Assembly (NCBI RefSeq): GCF_900129975.1 | Contig: NZ_FSRG01000007.1 | Coordinates: forward strand, 35,908-99,907 | Source of the DNA: Halodesulfovibrio marinisediminis DSM 17456 | GTDB taxonomy: Bacteria > Desulfobacterota > Desulfovibrionia > Desulfovibrionales > Desulfovibrionaceae | Direction: 5' to 3' | DNA: 64,000 bases | Shown: in pieces, positions 27,453 to 34,292 of the stretch | How the letters are laid out: each line of letters opens with the position of its first letter | Position numbering within the stretch: position 1 is the first letter of the stretch | Made by a program: the position numbers and the translations under genes | Notes under the pieces: model-generated | The model's input: only the letters and a program-made list of their open reading frames with translations | The model's database searches: none | What the model was told of the DNA's origin: nothing

Positions 27453-27484
27453 AAAACGTACGTCCGGCGTAAACCGGACGTACG
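27453..27484 (-). terminator. Hairpin after the binding-protein gene (partial terminator or mRNA stabiliser)
   Basis: CGTACGTCCGG (27457-27467) pairs perfectly with CCGGACGTACG (27474-27484) around 6 nt. On the minus strand four T follow. The position after the substrate-binding-protein gene suits differential expression within the operon. Confidence 0.7.
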
Positions 27485-27508
27485 AAAAATGATCAATAGA
27501 TCAGGTGC

Positions 27509-28333
27509 TTATGGCCAGAGTTCAAGAGAGCCGGACATAGGCATAGCGAAAGGAGTGTCTGGACCGTACCATTTGTTGTAAATAACCATGTAGGTACCGT
27601 CACGCCACATGTCCTGAAGTGCAGCGTTTACAGCATTGCGCAGAGCGGAATCGTTCTGTGGGAGACCGATACCGTATGGCTCGTCGGAAAGAAATTCGCC
27701 AACAAGCTCAAATTTACCAGGAGTTTTGGAAGCGTAACCAAGAAGAATGGTTGCGTCAGTGGACCAGCCTGCAACGCGACCCATCTGAAGAGCCTGGAAG
27801 CATTCAGATTCTTTCTGGAAGGAAATGACGTGTGCATCAGGGTTAGCAACGCCAAGTGCTTTAAGAGCGCGCTTTACGTTGATTTCAGAAGTAGTACCCT
27901 GCATTGTAGCAATTTTTTTGTCTTTCATGTCAGCAAGAGACTTGTACTTGCCGGACTTAGAGAGAATTTTCTGACCATCAAAGAAGTAGGTGATGGAGAA
28001 GTCGATAGATTTTTCGCGTTCACGGGTGTGGGTCATGTTTGCAACAGATGCATCAATACGACCCTGCTGAATGAATGCGATACGGGTTTTGTTGTTCACT
28101 TTTACGCGTTCGATATCAACACCAAGACGCTTAGCGATTTCGGTAGCGACGTCGTAATCAAAACCAACCCATTCACCTTTGTCATTAAAGAATGCTCCCG
28201 GGATGGAGTCGGTCATAACGCCGATACGGATCTTTTTATCCTTCATAATACGGTCGTAAGAAGGGCCTGCAAAAGCAACGGACGCCATCATTACAAGAGC
28301 CAAAGTTAACGCAAGAACTCTACTAAAACGCAT
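27509..28333 (-). CDS. Polar amino-acid ABC transporter substrate-binding protein
   Basis: 274 residues from ATG 28333, which has GGAG six bases upstream (a TTG two codons earlier is less likely). A Sec signal peptide covers about 1-22 (RFSRVLALTLALVMMASVAFA). The mature protein has the SBP_bac_3 pattern: KIRIGVMTDSIPGAFFNDKG, VGFDYDVATEIAKRLGV, RIDASVANMTHTREREKSIDFS, and IATMQGTTSEINVKRAL. It is a periplasmic receptor for amino acids of the Glu/Gln/Asp/His class; the exact ligand cannot be read. It lies between the ATPase and the fused permease genes. Confidence 0.94.
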   Translation of the reverse strand: MRFSRVLALTLALVMMASVAFAGPSYDRIMKDKKIRIGVMTDSIPGAFFNDKGEWVGFDYDVATEIAKRLGVDIERVKVNNKTRIAFIQQGRIDASVANMTHTREREKSIDFSITYFFDGQKILSKSGKYKSLADMKDKKIATMQGTTSEINVKRALKALGVANPDAHVISFQKESECFQALQMGRVAGWSTDATILLGYASKTPGKFELVGEFLSDEPYGIGLPQNDSALRNAVNAALQDMWRDGTYMVIYNKWYGPDTPFAMPMSGSLELWP

Positions 28334-28425
28334 GTGCAACTCCCAGTTTCATTGTATTAATTTTTACCGCAGGCGCGGTAAGCCTCCAGAATGACAAAAA
28401 AGCAAAATTACGAGCAGCGCCTCAA

Positions 28426-29157
28426 TTAATGAGACAGAATTTTGCTTAAAAACTCTTTACTGCGCTCATGTTGCGGGTTGTTGAAGAACTCTTCAGGAGT
28501 GTTTTCTTCAACTAATACACCGTGATCCATAAAGATAACTCGGTCAGCAACCTCACGGGCAAATCCCATTTCGTGTGTTACACACGCCATAGTCATGCCT
28601 TCGCGTGCGAGCGCTTTCATTACATCAAGAACTTCATTAATCATTTCAGGGTCAAGAGCAGATGTCGGCTCGTCAAAGAGCATGATTTTGGGCTTCATAG
28701 CAAGACCACGTGCAATAGCAACGCGCTGCTGCTGGCCGCCGGAAAGTTGAGTAGGATATGCTCCAGCTTTGTCTGGTATATTAACTTTTTCAAGTAGTTC
28801 CATGCCGAGTCTGTCGGCTTCTGCACGTGGCATGTTGCGTACCATCGTAGGTGCGAGGGTGATGTTTTCCAAAACTGTCATATGCGGATACAGATTGAAC
28901 TGCTGGAATACAAAACCGATCTCGGCACGTAGAGTGGTCAGGTCAAGACGTGGGTTATGGAGATCCATGTCGTCGACAATAATTTTGCCCTGCTGGATGG
29001 GCTCAAGTCTGTTTATGCAACGAATGAGTGTTGATTTTCCCGAACCAGAAGGTCCACAGATTACAACTACTTCGCCCTGTTTTATCTCAAGGTTAATGTC
29101 TTTAAGCACATGGTGGTCACTGCCGTACCACTTATTCACTTGTTCGAAACGAATCAC
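28426..29157 (-). CDS. Amino-acid ABC transporter ATP-binding protein (GlnQ type)
   Basis: 243 residues from GTG 29157, where GGAG lies 6 bases upstream; an ATG 12 codons earlier lacks a ribosome-binding site. Walker [11 protein letters not shown]-loop [15 protein letters not shown], signature LSGGQQQR, Walker [15 protein letters not shown], and H-loop VTHEMGFA are all intact. The protein energises uptake of polar amino acids with the downstream binding protein and fused permease. First gene of the operon. The 400 bases upstream are AT-rich and hold its control region. Confidence 0.95.
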   Translation of the reverse strand: MIRFEQVNKWYGSDHHVLKDINLEIKQGEVVVICGPSGSGKSTLIRCINRLEPIQQGKIIVDDMDLHNPRLDLTTLRAEIGFVFQQFNLYPHMTVLENITLAPTMVRNMPRAEADRLGMELLEKVNIPDKAGAYPTQLSGGQQQRVAIARGLAMKPKIMLFDEPTSALDPEMINEVLDVMKALAREGMTMACVTHEMGFAREVADRVIFMDHGVLVEENTPEEFFNNPQHERSKEFLSKILSH

Positions 29158-29193
29158 AGAGTACTCCAAAGTAAAAACGCAAAAAATATTCAA

Positions 29194-29558
29194 GTCTCGT
29201 CTTCGCTGCTATCAGAAAAAAGCTTTGGAATGCAAATAAAAAGTCAGTTTTAACAAAATTGTAAACATAGAAAAGTAGTCTGTTCGCTCACTCAACTCTA
29301 TGTAAAATAGTGTGTTATGAAAAATCGTTTAAAGCAAAAGAAGAAAAAAACGAGAGAAGTTGAAAAAATAGTCAAAAAACACTGTGTGTTTTGGTTTTAT
29401 ATTGCATTTTTTACACTCTTGTAAAGATCGATAACGTTTTGAGGTGTTGCTGTGATTTTTTATGTTGTGTCACTTGGGTGGTTGAAAAGGGTGGTGGCAG
29501 GCATTGGCTATATATGGTAGTGCCCCATCCCATAAGGGAAAGGAAAAGAGGTTAGAGA
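29194..29558. other. AT-rich divergent control region
   Basis: About 365 bases between the divergent ABC operon and the membrane-protein gene. Poly-A/T tracts dominate. No convincing -35/-10 pair or operator was identified. A TGGCAGGCATTGGC stretch near 29493 is one base off sigma-54 spacing. Confidence 0.4.
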
Positions 29559-30311
29559 ATGAAACAGTCGATGCGAAAAAAATGGGGCGAGTTGTATGGT
29601 GTTTTTGCTGCCCAATGCCGTTCGTTTTGGATGATGTGGAGCATATGCCTGCTGCTGCTTGTTAGCGCATTCTATGCTGCAGGTAGCGTTTTTGCTGCTA
29701 TTGCTTTTGGGGGCATCTTAGGGTGTATCGGAGCAATGTTGCTTGGAGAAATGGGAGCCTTTGTCCGTGATGGGGCGTTCGATGCGGTAAGTGCTGGGAT
29801 TGCAGTGTTAGCCGCAATTATGGCGAGTGCAGGATTTTTTGTACCGGTTAAATGGACTATCGTTGCAGGCTGTCTGCTTAGTTCTGGCCTGCTGTTAAGT
29901 TTTTTGCTTAAGCGTCTTGATAATGAAACTGGCATGAATATTCAGACCGGCATGTGGCTTGGTTCTGTCCTTACAGCAATGTTGTGCGTTTTTCTGTATG
30001 CAGGGCCGTATGCTAATATAGTGCATGCTGGTGCTTACTTGCTAGCTGTTGGGCTGTATTGCTTGTTTTTGCTTAATTTAGCAAACGGAGCCGAACAGGG
30101 CTTGCAGGCAGCGTGGTATGTTGCTTTGATTATCGGTATCGCTTGTCTCGGAGGGACTGCATTCAACCTGCTCGGTATTGATCCTGATCCTTCAATTACT
30201 TTTAGTGGACTTGCCACAGGGTTGGGCTGCACGATGCTTTATTCTCCAATTAAGCAGCTGCTAGCTACGATGGCAAAAAAGCATGAGGAAGATTGGAGAG
30301 ATTTTTTATAA
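29559..30311 (+). CDS. Polytopic inner-membrane protein of unknown function
   Basis: 250 residues with about seven to eight hydrophobic segments starting near residue 24 and ending near 235, flanked by a basic N-terminus (MKQSMRKKWGEL) and a charged C-terminus (KKHEEDWRDFL). No family motif recognised. A purine-rich ribosome-binding region (gggaaaggaaaagagg) precedes ATG 29559. It is single and convergent with a TetR regulator, sharing its terminator. Confidence 0.75.
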   Translation: MKQSMRKKWGELYGVFAAQCRSFWMMWSICLLLLVSAFYAAGSVFAAIAFGGILGCIGAMLLGEMGAFVRDGAFDAVSAGIAVLAAIMASAGFFVPVKWTIVAGCLLSSGLLLSFLLKRLDNETGMNIQTGMWLGSVLTAMLCVFLYAGPYANIVHAGAYLLAVGLYCLFLLNLANGAEQGLQAAWYVALIIGIACLGGTAFNLLGIDPDPSITFSGLATGLGCTMLYSPIKQLLATMAKKHEEDWRDFL

Positions 30312-30326
30312 TCCGAATATGAAGTT

Positions 30327-30357
30327 AAAAACCCGCTAAGTAATTAGCGGGTTTTTT
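30327..30357. terminator. Bidirectional terminator between membrane protein and tetR
   Basis: AAAACCCGCTAA and TTAGCGGGTTTTTT around a 4-nt loop. Confidence 0.92.
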
Positions 30358-30358
30358 A

Positions 30359-30985
30359 TTAAATGGTGGGTGGGCGTTGATTCACGTGTGCGCGGACAGC
30401 GGCAATGACTGTTGCAACTGCTTGTTCTGTCATGAAGTTTCGTTGAGGTTTAGGCTTCATGCTAACCATGAGTGCAAGGTGTATCCCGAGTTCAAGAAAG
30501 AATTGAATCAGACGATGTTCAAGAGTTGTTTTAAAGCGTTCGTCTATAGCTTCATAAAGATCTTCAAGAACTTTTTCATCATGTGTTTTGTCCAGCTCTT
30601 GGATATGCTGGTTCATCACCGTAGCTTTGGTTAGTTCAACTGCTATAGCGTGGTCTTCCTCGGAGTGTCCTGCAATGTACTCCTTAAGCAAGTGTCCAAA
30701 AAATTCATCGATGCCACTCCATGTTGTGTCACTTGCTATCTGTGTGTTGAGGAATAAATACGCTTCGTTTAGTCGCCTTTTGTAAAGCTGAATGATGATT
30801 TTGTCTTTGTCCGGAAAGTAGCGATAGATCGTTCCGATATTGAAGCCTGATGCAGCAGCAACGCGATTGGTGGTAAATTTTTCATATCCTTCTGAAAGCA
30901 ATACGCGTTTAGAAGCTTCAAGAATGCTATTAATAGTCGCGATCGCACGCTCTTGTTGAGGGGTAGTGCGTAGCGTTTTTTCCAT
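30359..30985 (-). CDS. TetR/AcrR-family transcriptional regulator
   Basis: 208 residues from ATG 30985, preceded by AAGGAG at 7 bases; an upstream in-frame ATG (31057) lacks a site. The N-terminal HTH is typical: ILEASKRVLLSEGYEKFTTN followed by RVAAASGFNIGTIYRYFPDK. The C-terminal ligand-binding domain is generic. Target and ligand unknown. No obvious target gene is adjacent in divergent orientation, because the neighbour upstream is the tRNA-Ser cluster and the membrane-protein gene is convergent. Confidence 0.9.
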   Translation of the reverse strand: MEKTLRTTPQQERAIATINSILEASKRVLLSEGYEKFTTNRVAAASGFNIGTIYRYFPDKDKIIIQLYKRRLNEAYLFLNTQIASDTTWSGIDEFFGHLLKEYIAGHSEEDHAIAVELTKATVMNQHIQELDKTHDEKVLEDLYEAIDERFKTTLEHRLIQFFLELGIHLALMVSMKPKPQRNFMTEQAVATVIAAVRAHVNQRPPTI

Positions 30986-31166
30986 ATCTTGCTCCTTAGT
31001 GCCAAACACATAGCCCGACAATTGCATTGACTCAAGAGGCATTGGGAAAACAAGCAAAAGGTTAATTCTTCAGTAAAAAGAATTAGATGAAGGAGGCTGC
31101 GATGAGGGGCGCGGGGAGAAAGGGAAACGGCTTGTCATGCATGTCCTGCGGGGTGATTACAGGGTA

Positions 31167-31199
31167 CAAAAAAAACTCCGAAGCGTTAAGCTTCGGAGT
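31167..31199 (-). terminator. Terminator of the first tRNA-Ser copy
   Basis: ACTCCGAAGC (31175-31184) pairs with GCTTCGGAGT (31190-31199); on the minus strand a run of at least seven T follows. Confidence 0.9.
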
Positions 31200-31212
31200 A
31201 TAATTTTATTGC

Positions 31213-31307
31213 TGGCGGAGAGGGAGAGATTCGAACTCTCGGTACCAGTTTTGCTAGTACACACGATTTCCAATCGTGCTCCTTCGGCCGGGCTCGGACA
31301 CCTCTCC
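31213..31307 (-). tRNA. tRNA-Ser (GGA), copy 1
   Basis: 95 bases. The acceptor GGAGAGG pairs with CCTCTCC, discriminator G, CCA encoded. The anticodon stem CACGA/TCGTG holds anticodon GGA, and a long variable arm and T-arm GAGAG-TTCGAAT-CTCTC follow. It has its own promoter and terminator. Identical base for base to copies 2 and 3. Confidence 0.95.
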
Positions 31308-31321
31308 GCGTTGCGAATGTG

Positions 31322-31350
31322 TAGCTATCAAAGCTAGGCATGGCTTGCAA
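31322..31350 (-). promoter_or_regulatory. Promoter of tRNA-Ser copy 1
   Basis: On the minus strand TTGCAA (31350-31345), a 17-base spacer and TAGCTA (31327-31322). The tRNA begins 15 bases after the -10 box. It resembles the promoter before copy 3. Confidence 0.55.
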
Positions 31351-31498
31351 GAAAAAAATATAAAAAGTGTCGATTGATGGAGCAGTGGTTCAGATCTTGT
31401 CCTTGCGTGATGGTGTGAGCGAGAGCTTTGGGTGTGTTGCTACTCGTTAGCTGGTTGGGGGAGGTGTCGTTTGTGATAGAGGGGCGGGCAATGGGTAT

Positions 31499-31535
31499 AA
31501 AAAAAGACGTACACTTTGCAGTATACGTCTTTTTT
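31499..31535 (-). terminator. Terminator after tRNA-Ser copy 2
   Basis: AAAAAGACGTA (31501-31511) pairs with TACGTCTTTTT (31524-31534); T-run on the minus strand. Confidence 0.85.
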
Positions 31536-31544
31536 GAATTCATC

Positions 31545-31639
31545 TGGCGGAGAGGGAGAGATTCGAACTCTCGGTACCAGTTTTGCTAGTACACACGATT
31601 TCCAATCGTGCTCCTTCGGCCGGGCTCGGACACCTCTCC
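31545..31639 (-). tRNA. tRNA-Ser (GGA), copy 2
   Basis: Identical in all 95 bases to copies 1 and 3, with encoded CCA. It lies directly downstream of the SRP RNA gene with 44 bases between and no clear promoter, so it is probably processed from the same precursor as copy 3 and the SRP RNA. Confidence 0.95.
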
Positions 31640-31683
31640 GCGACGAGATAAAGAAAGAACAAACATGTCTGCTTGTGCCTTCT

Positions 31684-31768
31684 GGGAGTCGGACACCCAC
31701 ATACAACTGCTACGGCTGCTTTCTCTCGAACCTGACCGGGTTGACAGCGCACATGCCGTCCGACTCCC
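31684..31768 (-). ncRNA. ffs: Signal recognition particle RNA, small bacterial type (4.5S RNA)
   Basis: About 85 nt (ends approximate). The termini GGGAGTCGGAC and GTCCGACTCCC pair, and the conserved SRP domain IV is present: GGTCAGGT, a GAGA (GNRA) tetraloop closed by TTC/GAA, then AAGCAGCC. This is the Ffh-binding site. With Ffh it targets membrane proteins to FtsY and the translocon. It sits between tRNA-Ser copies 3 and 2 on the same strand with 23- and 44-base gaps, so one transcript probably carries all three RNAs. Confidence 0.93.
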
Positions 31769-31791
31769 TACTCAATTAGGGTAATGTTGAC

Positions 31792-31886
31792 TGGCGGAGA
31801 GGGAGAGATTCGAACTCTCGGTACCAGTTTTGCTAGTACACACGATTTCCAATCGTGCTCCTTCGGCCGGGCTCGGACACCTCTCC
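31792..31886 (-). tRNA. tRNA-Ser (GGA), copy 3
   Basis: Identical to copies 1 and 2, with encoded CCA. First RNA of the tRNA-Ser/SRP RNA/tRNA-Ser unit, preceded by a promoter. Confidence 0.95.
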
Positions 31887-31899
31887 GCGTCGAGGTGGA

Positions 31900-31928
31900 T
31901 AACTAGCAAACAGGTCAGTGCTTGGCAA
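31900..31928 (-). promoter_or_regulatory. Promoter of the tRNA-Ser/SRP RNA unit
   Basis: On the minus strand TTGCCA (31928-31923), a 17-base spacer and TAGTTA (31905-31900). The first tRNA begins 14 bases after the -10 box. Same layout as the copy 1 promoter. Confidence 0.55.
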
Positions 31929-31943
31929 GTGAAAAAGCAAAAA

Positions 31944-31974
31944 AAATAAAAAAAGGGCGGCAAATATGCCGCCC
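31944..31974 (-). terminator. Terminator of small membrane selenoprotein candidate 1
   Basis: GGGCGGC (31955-31961) pairs with GCCGCCC (31968-31974); ten T follow on the minus strand. The stem is nearly the same as that of the terminator at 32299-32327. It begins 11 bases after the TAA that ends the UGA-read-through frame. Confidence 0.9.
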
Positions 31975-31985
31975 TGAGTTGTTTC

Positions 31986-32165
31986 TTAGTGATTGTGCTT
32001 GTTGTTTTCATCTTCCGAGGAACCTCCCCGGTGAAATCCGGGACATCAGCCTCCGCCATTGCGAAGAATTTTCGCCAGAAAATATACTGCAACACCAAGT
32101 GCAATAATAGAAAAAATATGACCCATTGGAAAACCTCCAAAGCCACCAAGAAATGAACACGACAT
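31986..32165 (-). CDS. Candidate small membrane selenoprotein 1 (in-frame UGA read as Sec)
   Basis: 59 residues if UGA (32048-32046) is read as selenocysteine. Frame: a Gly/Phe-rich start (MSCSFLGGFGGFP), one membrane segment (IFSIIALGVAVYFLAKIL), then NGGG-U-CPGFH, RGGSSED and a hydrophilic end ENNKHNH before TAA 31988-31986. ATG 32165 has AAGGTGG 7 bases upstream. An inner ATG (32126) has GGAGG 7 bases upstream and would give 46 residues aligning better with candidate 2. A stable hairpin lies 14 nt after the UGA. The terminator starts just after the TAA, not the UGA. No family recognised. If UGA is a stop, the product is a 26- or 39-residue peptide. Confidence 0.6.
32015..32031 (-). promoter_or_regulatory. 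Candidate bacterial SECIS hairpin 1
   Basis: In RNA, CCGGGGA-GGU-UCCUCGG: seven pairs with one G-U and a loop holding GGU, 14 nt after the UGA. Size, distance and the guanines in the apical loop fit bacterial SECIS elements such as that of E. coli fdhF. Confidence 0.6.
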
Positions 32166-32298
32166 ACCGTTGCCACCTTATTACATGTTACAACAAATGT
32201 TCATGCTAGATTTACTGAAATAGTTGAGCTGTGCTGTTTGTAGCTCAAGACATTGTGCGTTCAGTAAAGAGTAGAACAGGGCTAATTGGAAATCAAAC

Positions 32299-32327
32299 AA
32301 AAAGGGCGGCAAAAATGCCGCCCTTTT
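32299..32327. terminator. Terminator of small membrane selenoprotein candidate 2
   Basis: AAAAGGGCGGC pairs with GCCGCCCTTTT around 5 nt; T-run on both strands. It starts 6-7 bases after the TAG ending the read-through frame and also ends the fabI transcript. Confidence 0.9.
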
Positions 32328-32333
32328 ATTACG

Positions 32334-32510
32334 CTATTTGCAGTTATACTTTTTTTTCTTTGTAGAACTGCATGAGCATCCTGACGAGGAGCCTCCCCGT
32401 CCGTCAAAGCTGATGCCTCAACCGGATGGTTTATGGCCTTTGGGAACAACTTTGATGCAGACGATAGCTATAATTACTAATCCCACGATAGGGATGATGT
32501 ATTCAAGCAT
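32334..32510 (-). CDS. Candidate small membrane selenoprotein 2 (in-frame UGA read as Sec)
   Basis: 58 residues if UGA (32420-32418) is read as selenocysteine. It starts MLEYIIPIVGLVIIAIVCIK (one membrane segment), continues VVPKGHKPSG-U-GISFDG, RGGSSSGCSCSS and ends with a basic tail TKKKKYNCK before TAG 32336-32334. AAAGGAGG lies 5-6 bases before ATG 32510. A hairpin like that of candidate 1 follows the UGA by 16 nt and a near-identical terminator follows the TAG. It starts 26 bases after the fabI stop, so it is probably the last gene of the hisD-purC-fabI transcript. Without Sec insertion the product would be a 30-residue membrane peptide. Confidence 0.6.
32383..32401 (-). promoter_or_regulatory. 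Candidate bacterial SECIS hairpin 2
   Basis: In RNA, GACGGGGA-GGC-UCCUCGUC: eight pairs with one G-U, 16 nt after the UGA. It shares the GGGGAGG-Y-UCCUCG core with hairpin 1, which is why both proteins contain RGGSS at this place. Confidence 0.6.
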
Positions 32511-32536
32511 GCAAGCCTCCTTTCGGATTCTCCGCG

Positions 32537-33310
32537 TTACTTGATGCCGATTCCAACTACATGGTAGCCGGCGTCAACATGCAGAACCTCACCGGTAACA
32601 CCGGAAGAGAGGTCAGATGCAAGGTACAGAGCAGAGCGTCCCACGTCTTCAGTGGTAACGTTGCGCTGCTGCGGAGCATTTTCTTCAATGTAGTTAAGAA
32701 TTTTGCGGAAGCCGCCGATACCGGAAGCTGCAAGAGTCTTAATAGGACCTGCGCTGATGGCGTTGATACGTACGTTTTTAGTACCAAGGTCTACAGCAAG
32801 GTAACGTACACTAGCTTCCAGAGCAGCTTTTGCCACACCCATTACGTTGTAGTTAGTAATAACCTTTTCCGCTCCATAGTAGGAGAGGGTGATAATGGAT
32901 GCATTGTCGGAAAGCAGATGCTCAAATGCGCCACAGACCGCAGTAAGAGAGTACGCGGAAATATCCATGGCAAGTTTAAAGCCGTCGCGGGATGTGTTGA
33001 TAAAACGTCCCTGAAGATCGTTACGATCAGCGAAGCCGATGGAGTGAACAATAATATCCACGCCACCCCATTTTTCTTCTACAAGCTTAACGGCAGCAGC
33101 AATTTCTTCGTCGCTGCTTACGTCACACTGGAAGGTAAAGTCGCCGTTGAGTTCTTCACAAATAGGCTCAACGCGTTTTTTAAGAGCATCACCAAGATAG
33201 TTGAAAGCAAGTTTCGCACCGTTTTCATTGAATTCTTTGGCGATGCCGTATGCAATGCTTTTGTTGTTGGCAACACCCAGGATGAGGGCTCGTTTCCCTT
33301 CAAGAAGCAT
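32537..33310 (-). CDS. fabI: Enoyl-[acyl-carrier-protein] reductase (NADH), FabI type
   Basis: 257 residues. A divergent short-chain dehydrogenase: the nucleotide-binding loop GVANNKSIAYGIA at the N-terminus, the core QCDVSSDEEI and HSIGFADRN, and the catalytic Tyr-x6-Lys as Tyr154 and Lys161 (YNVMGVAK), followed by the FabI-typical INAISAGPIKTLAASGI. It catalyses the last step of each fatty-acid elongation round. ATG 33310 follows TGGAG. It is downstream of purC by 65 bases and upstream of the small selenoprotein candidate 2, on one minus-strand unit. Confidence 0.96.
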   Translation of the reverse strand: MLLEGKRALILGVANNKSIAYGIAKEFNENGAKLAFNYLGDALKKRVEPICEELNGDFTFQCDVSSDEEIAAAVKLVEEKWGGVDIIVHSIGFADRNDLQGRFINTSRDGFKLAMDISAYSLTAVCGAFEHLLSDNASIITLSYYGAEKVITNYNVMGVAKAALEASVRYLAVDLGTKNVRINAISAGPIKTLAASGIGGFRKILNYIEENAPQQRNVTTEDVGRSALYLASDLSSGVTGEVLHVDAGYHVVGIGIK

Positions 33311-33375
33311 ATGAACTCCATTTCAGTTTGTCTGCGTTAAGCAGACTTCTTCGGTAATTATTGTGGTTGCACTCG

Positions 33376-34272
33376 TTAGAGTAGCAGTGTTTGCCCAGTA
33401 AGTATAGTGTAAGCCTCAGCGTACTTTTTGCCTGTTTCTGCAATAACTTCTTCTGGCAGAGCAGGTGCTGGTGGAGTCTTATCCCAGTCCTGAGCGCTGA
33501 GCCAGTTGCGGAGGTACTGTTTGTCGAAGCTAGGCTGTCCCTGACCTGGGGTGTAGCTGGACTTAGGCCAGAATCGGGAAGAATCCGGAGTGAGAACTTC
33601 GTCGATAAGGATCAGTTCACCATCAACCATGCCGAATTCGAATTTGGTGTCAGCAATGATGATGCCTTTTTCTTCTGCGTAGTCACGGCCTTCGGAGAAA
33701 ATTCGCAAACTAACTTCTGCTACTTTGTCGGCAAGTTCTTTGCCGACCATTTCTGCTGCACGTTCAACAGAAATGTTTTCGTCGTGGTCGCCAAGTTCTG
33801 CTTTAGTGGAAGGGGTGAAGAGCGGAGTCGGGAACTTTTCAGACTCAAGCATGCCTTCCGGCAGTTTGTAACCGCAAACAGAACCGGTTTTGGTGTAGTC
33901 TTTCCAGCCGGAACCGGAAATGTGACCACGAACAATACATTCAATTGGAAGTGGCTTTGCTTTCTTAACAAGCACGGAGCGGCCTTCCAGTTCGTCTGCA
34001 TATTTTTGCAGAGGTTCAGGGAAATCTTTTACGTCAGAAGCGATGAGATGGTTGGCAATGATGTGCTCGAACTTTTTCATCCAGAACAAGGTGATCTGGT
34101 TAAGGATAACACCTTTGTAAGGGATAGGTTCTGCCATGATCACGTCGAATGCTGACATGCGGTCGGTAGTAACAATAAGCAGACTGGATTCATCAATTTC
34201 GTAGATATCGCGAACTTTACCGCGGGAAAGAAGTGGGTATTCGGTAATAGTGGTCTTCGTAACGACTTTCAT
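33376..34272 (-). CDS. purC: Phosphoribosylaminoimidazole-succinocarboxamide synthase (SAICAR synthetase)
   Basis: 298 residues. The family pattern is clear: [12 protein letters not shown] near residue 16, [41 protein letters not shown], and the C-terminal [25 protein letters not shown] (shown in pieces: [15 protein letters not shown]). It joins CAIR and aspartate in purine synthesis. At about 298 residues it is the longer bacterial form. AGGAG precedes ATG 34272. It lies 20 bases downstream of hisD, so the two are cotranscribed. Confidence 0.96.
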   Translation of the reverse strand: MKVVTKTTITEYPLLSRGKVRDIYEIDESSLLIVTTDRMSAFDVIMAEPIPYKGVILNQITLFWMKKFEHIIANHLIASDVKDFPEPLQKYADELEGRSVLVKKAKPLPIECIVRGHISGSGWKDYTKTGSVCGYKLPEGMLESEKFPTPLFTPSTKAELGDHDENISVERAAEMVGKELADKVAEVSLRIFSEGRDYAEEKGIIIADTKFEFGMVDGELILIDEVLTPDSSRFWPKSSYTPGQGQPSFDKQYLRNWLSAQDWDKTPPAPALPEEVIAETGKKYAEAYTILTGQTLLL

Positions 34273-34292
34273 TTGAGAACTCCTGCAAGGGG

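Noticed and set aside
29490-29510. A sigma-54-like TGGCAGGCATTGGC
   Set aside because: The GG and GC elements are one base too close and TTGC is replaced by TGGC.
31213-31886. CRISPR-like array of three direct repeats
   Set aside because: The repeats are 95-base tRNA-Ser genes, and one spacer is the SRP RNA.
31772-32176. A 134-codon minus-strand frame across the region upstream of tRNA-Ser copy 3
   Set aside because: It runs through tRNA-Ser copy 3 and a terminator and is in a different frame from the small membrane protein called here.
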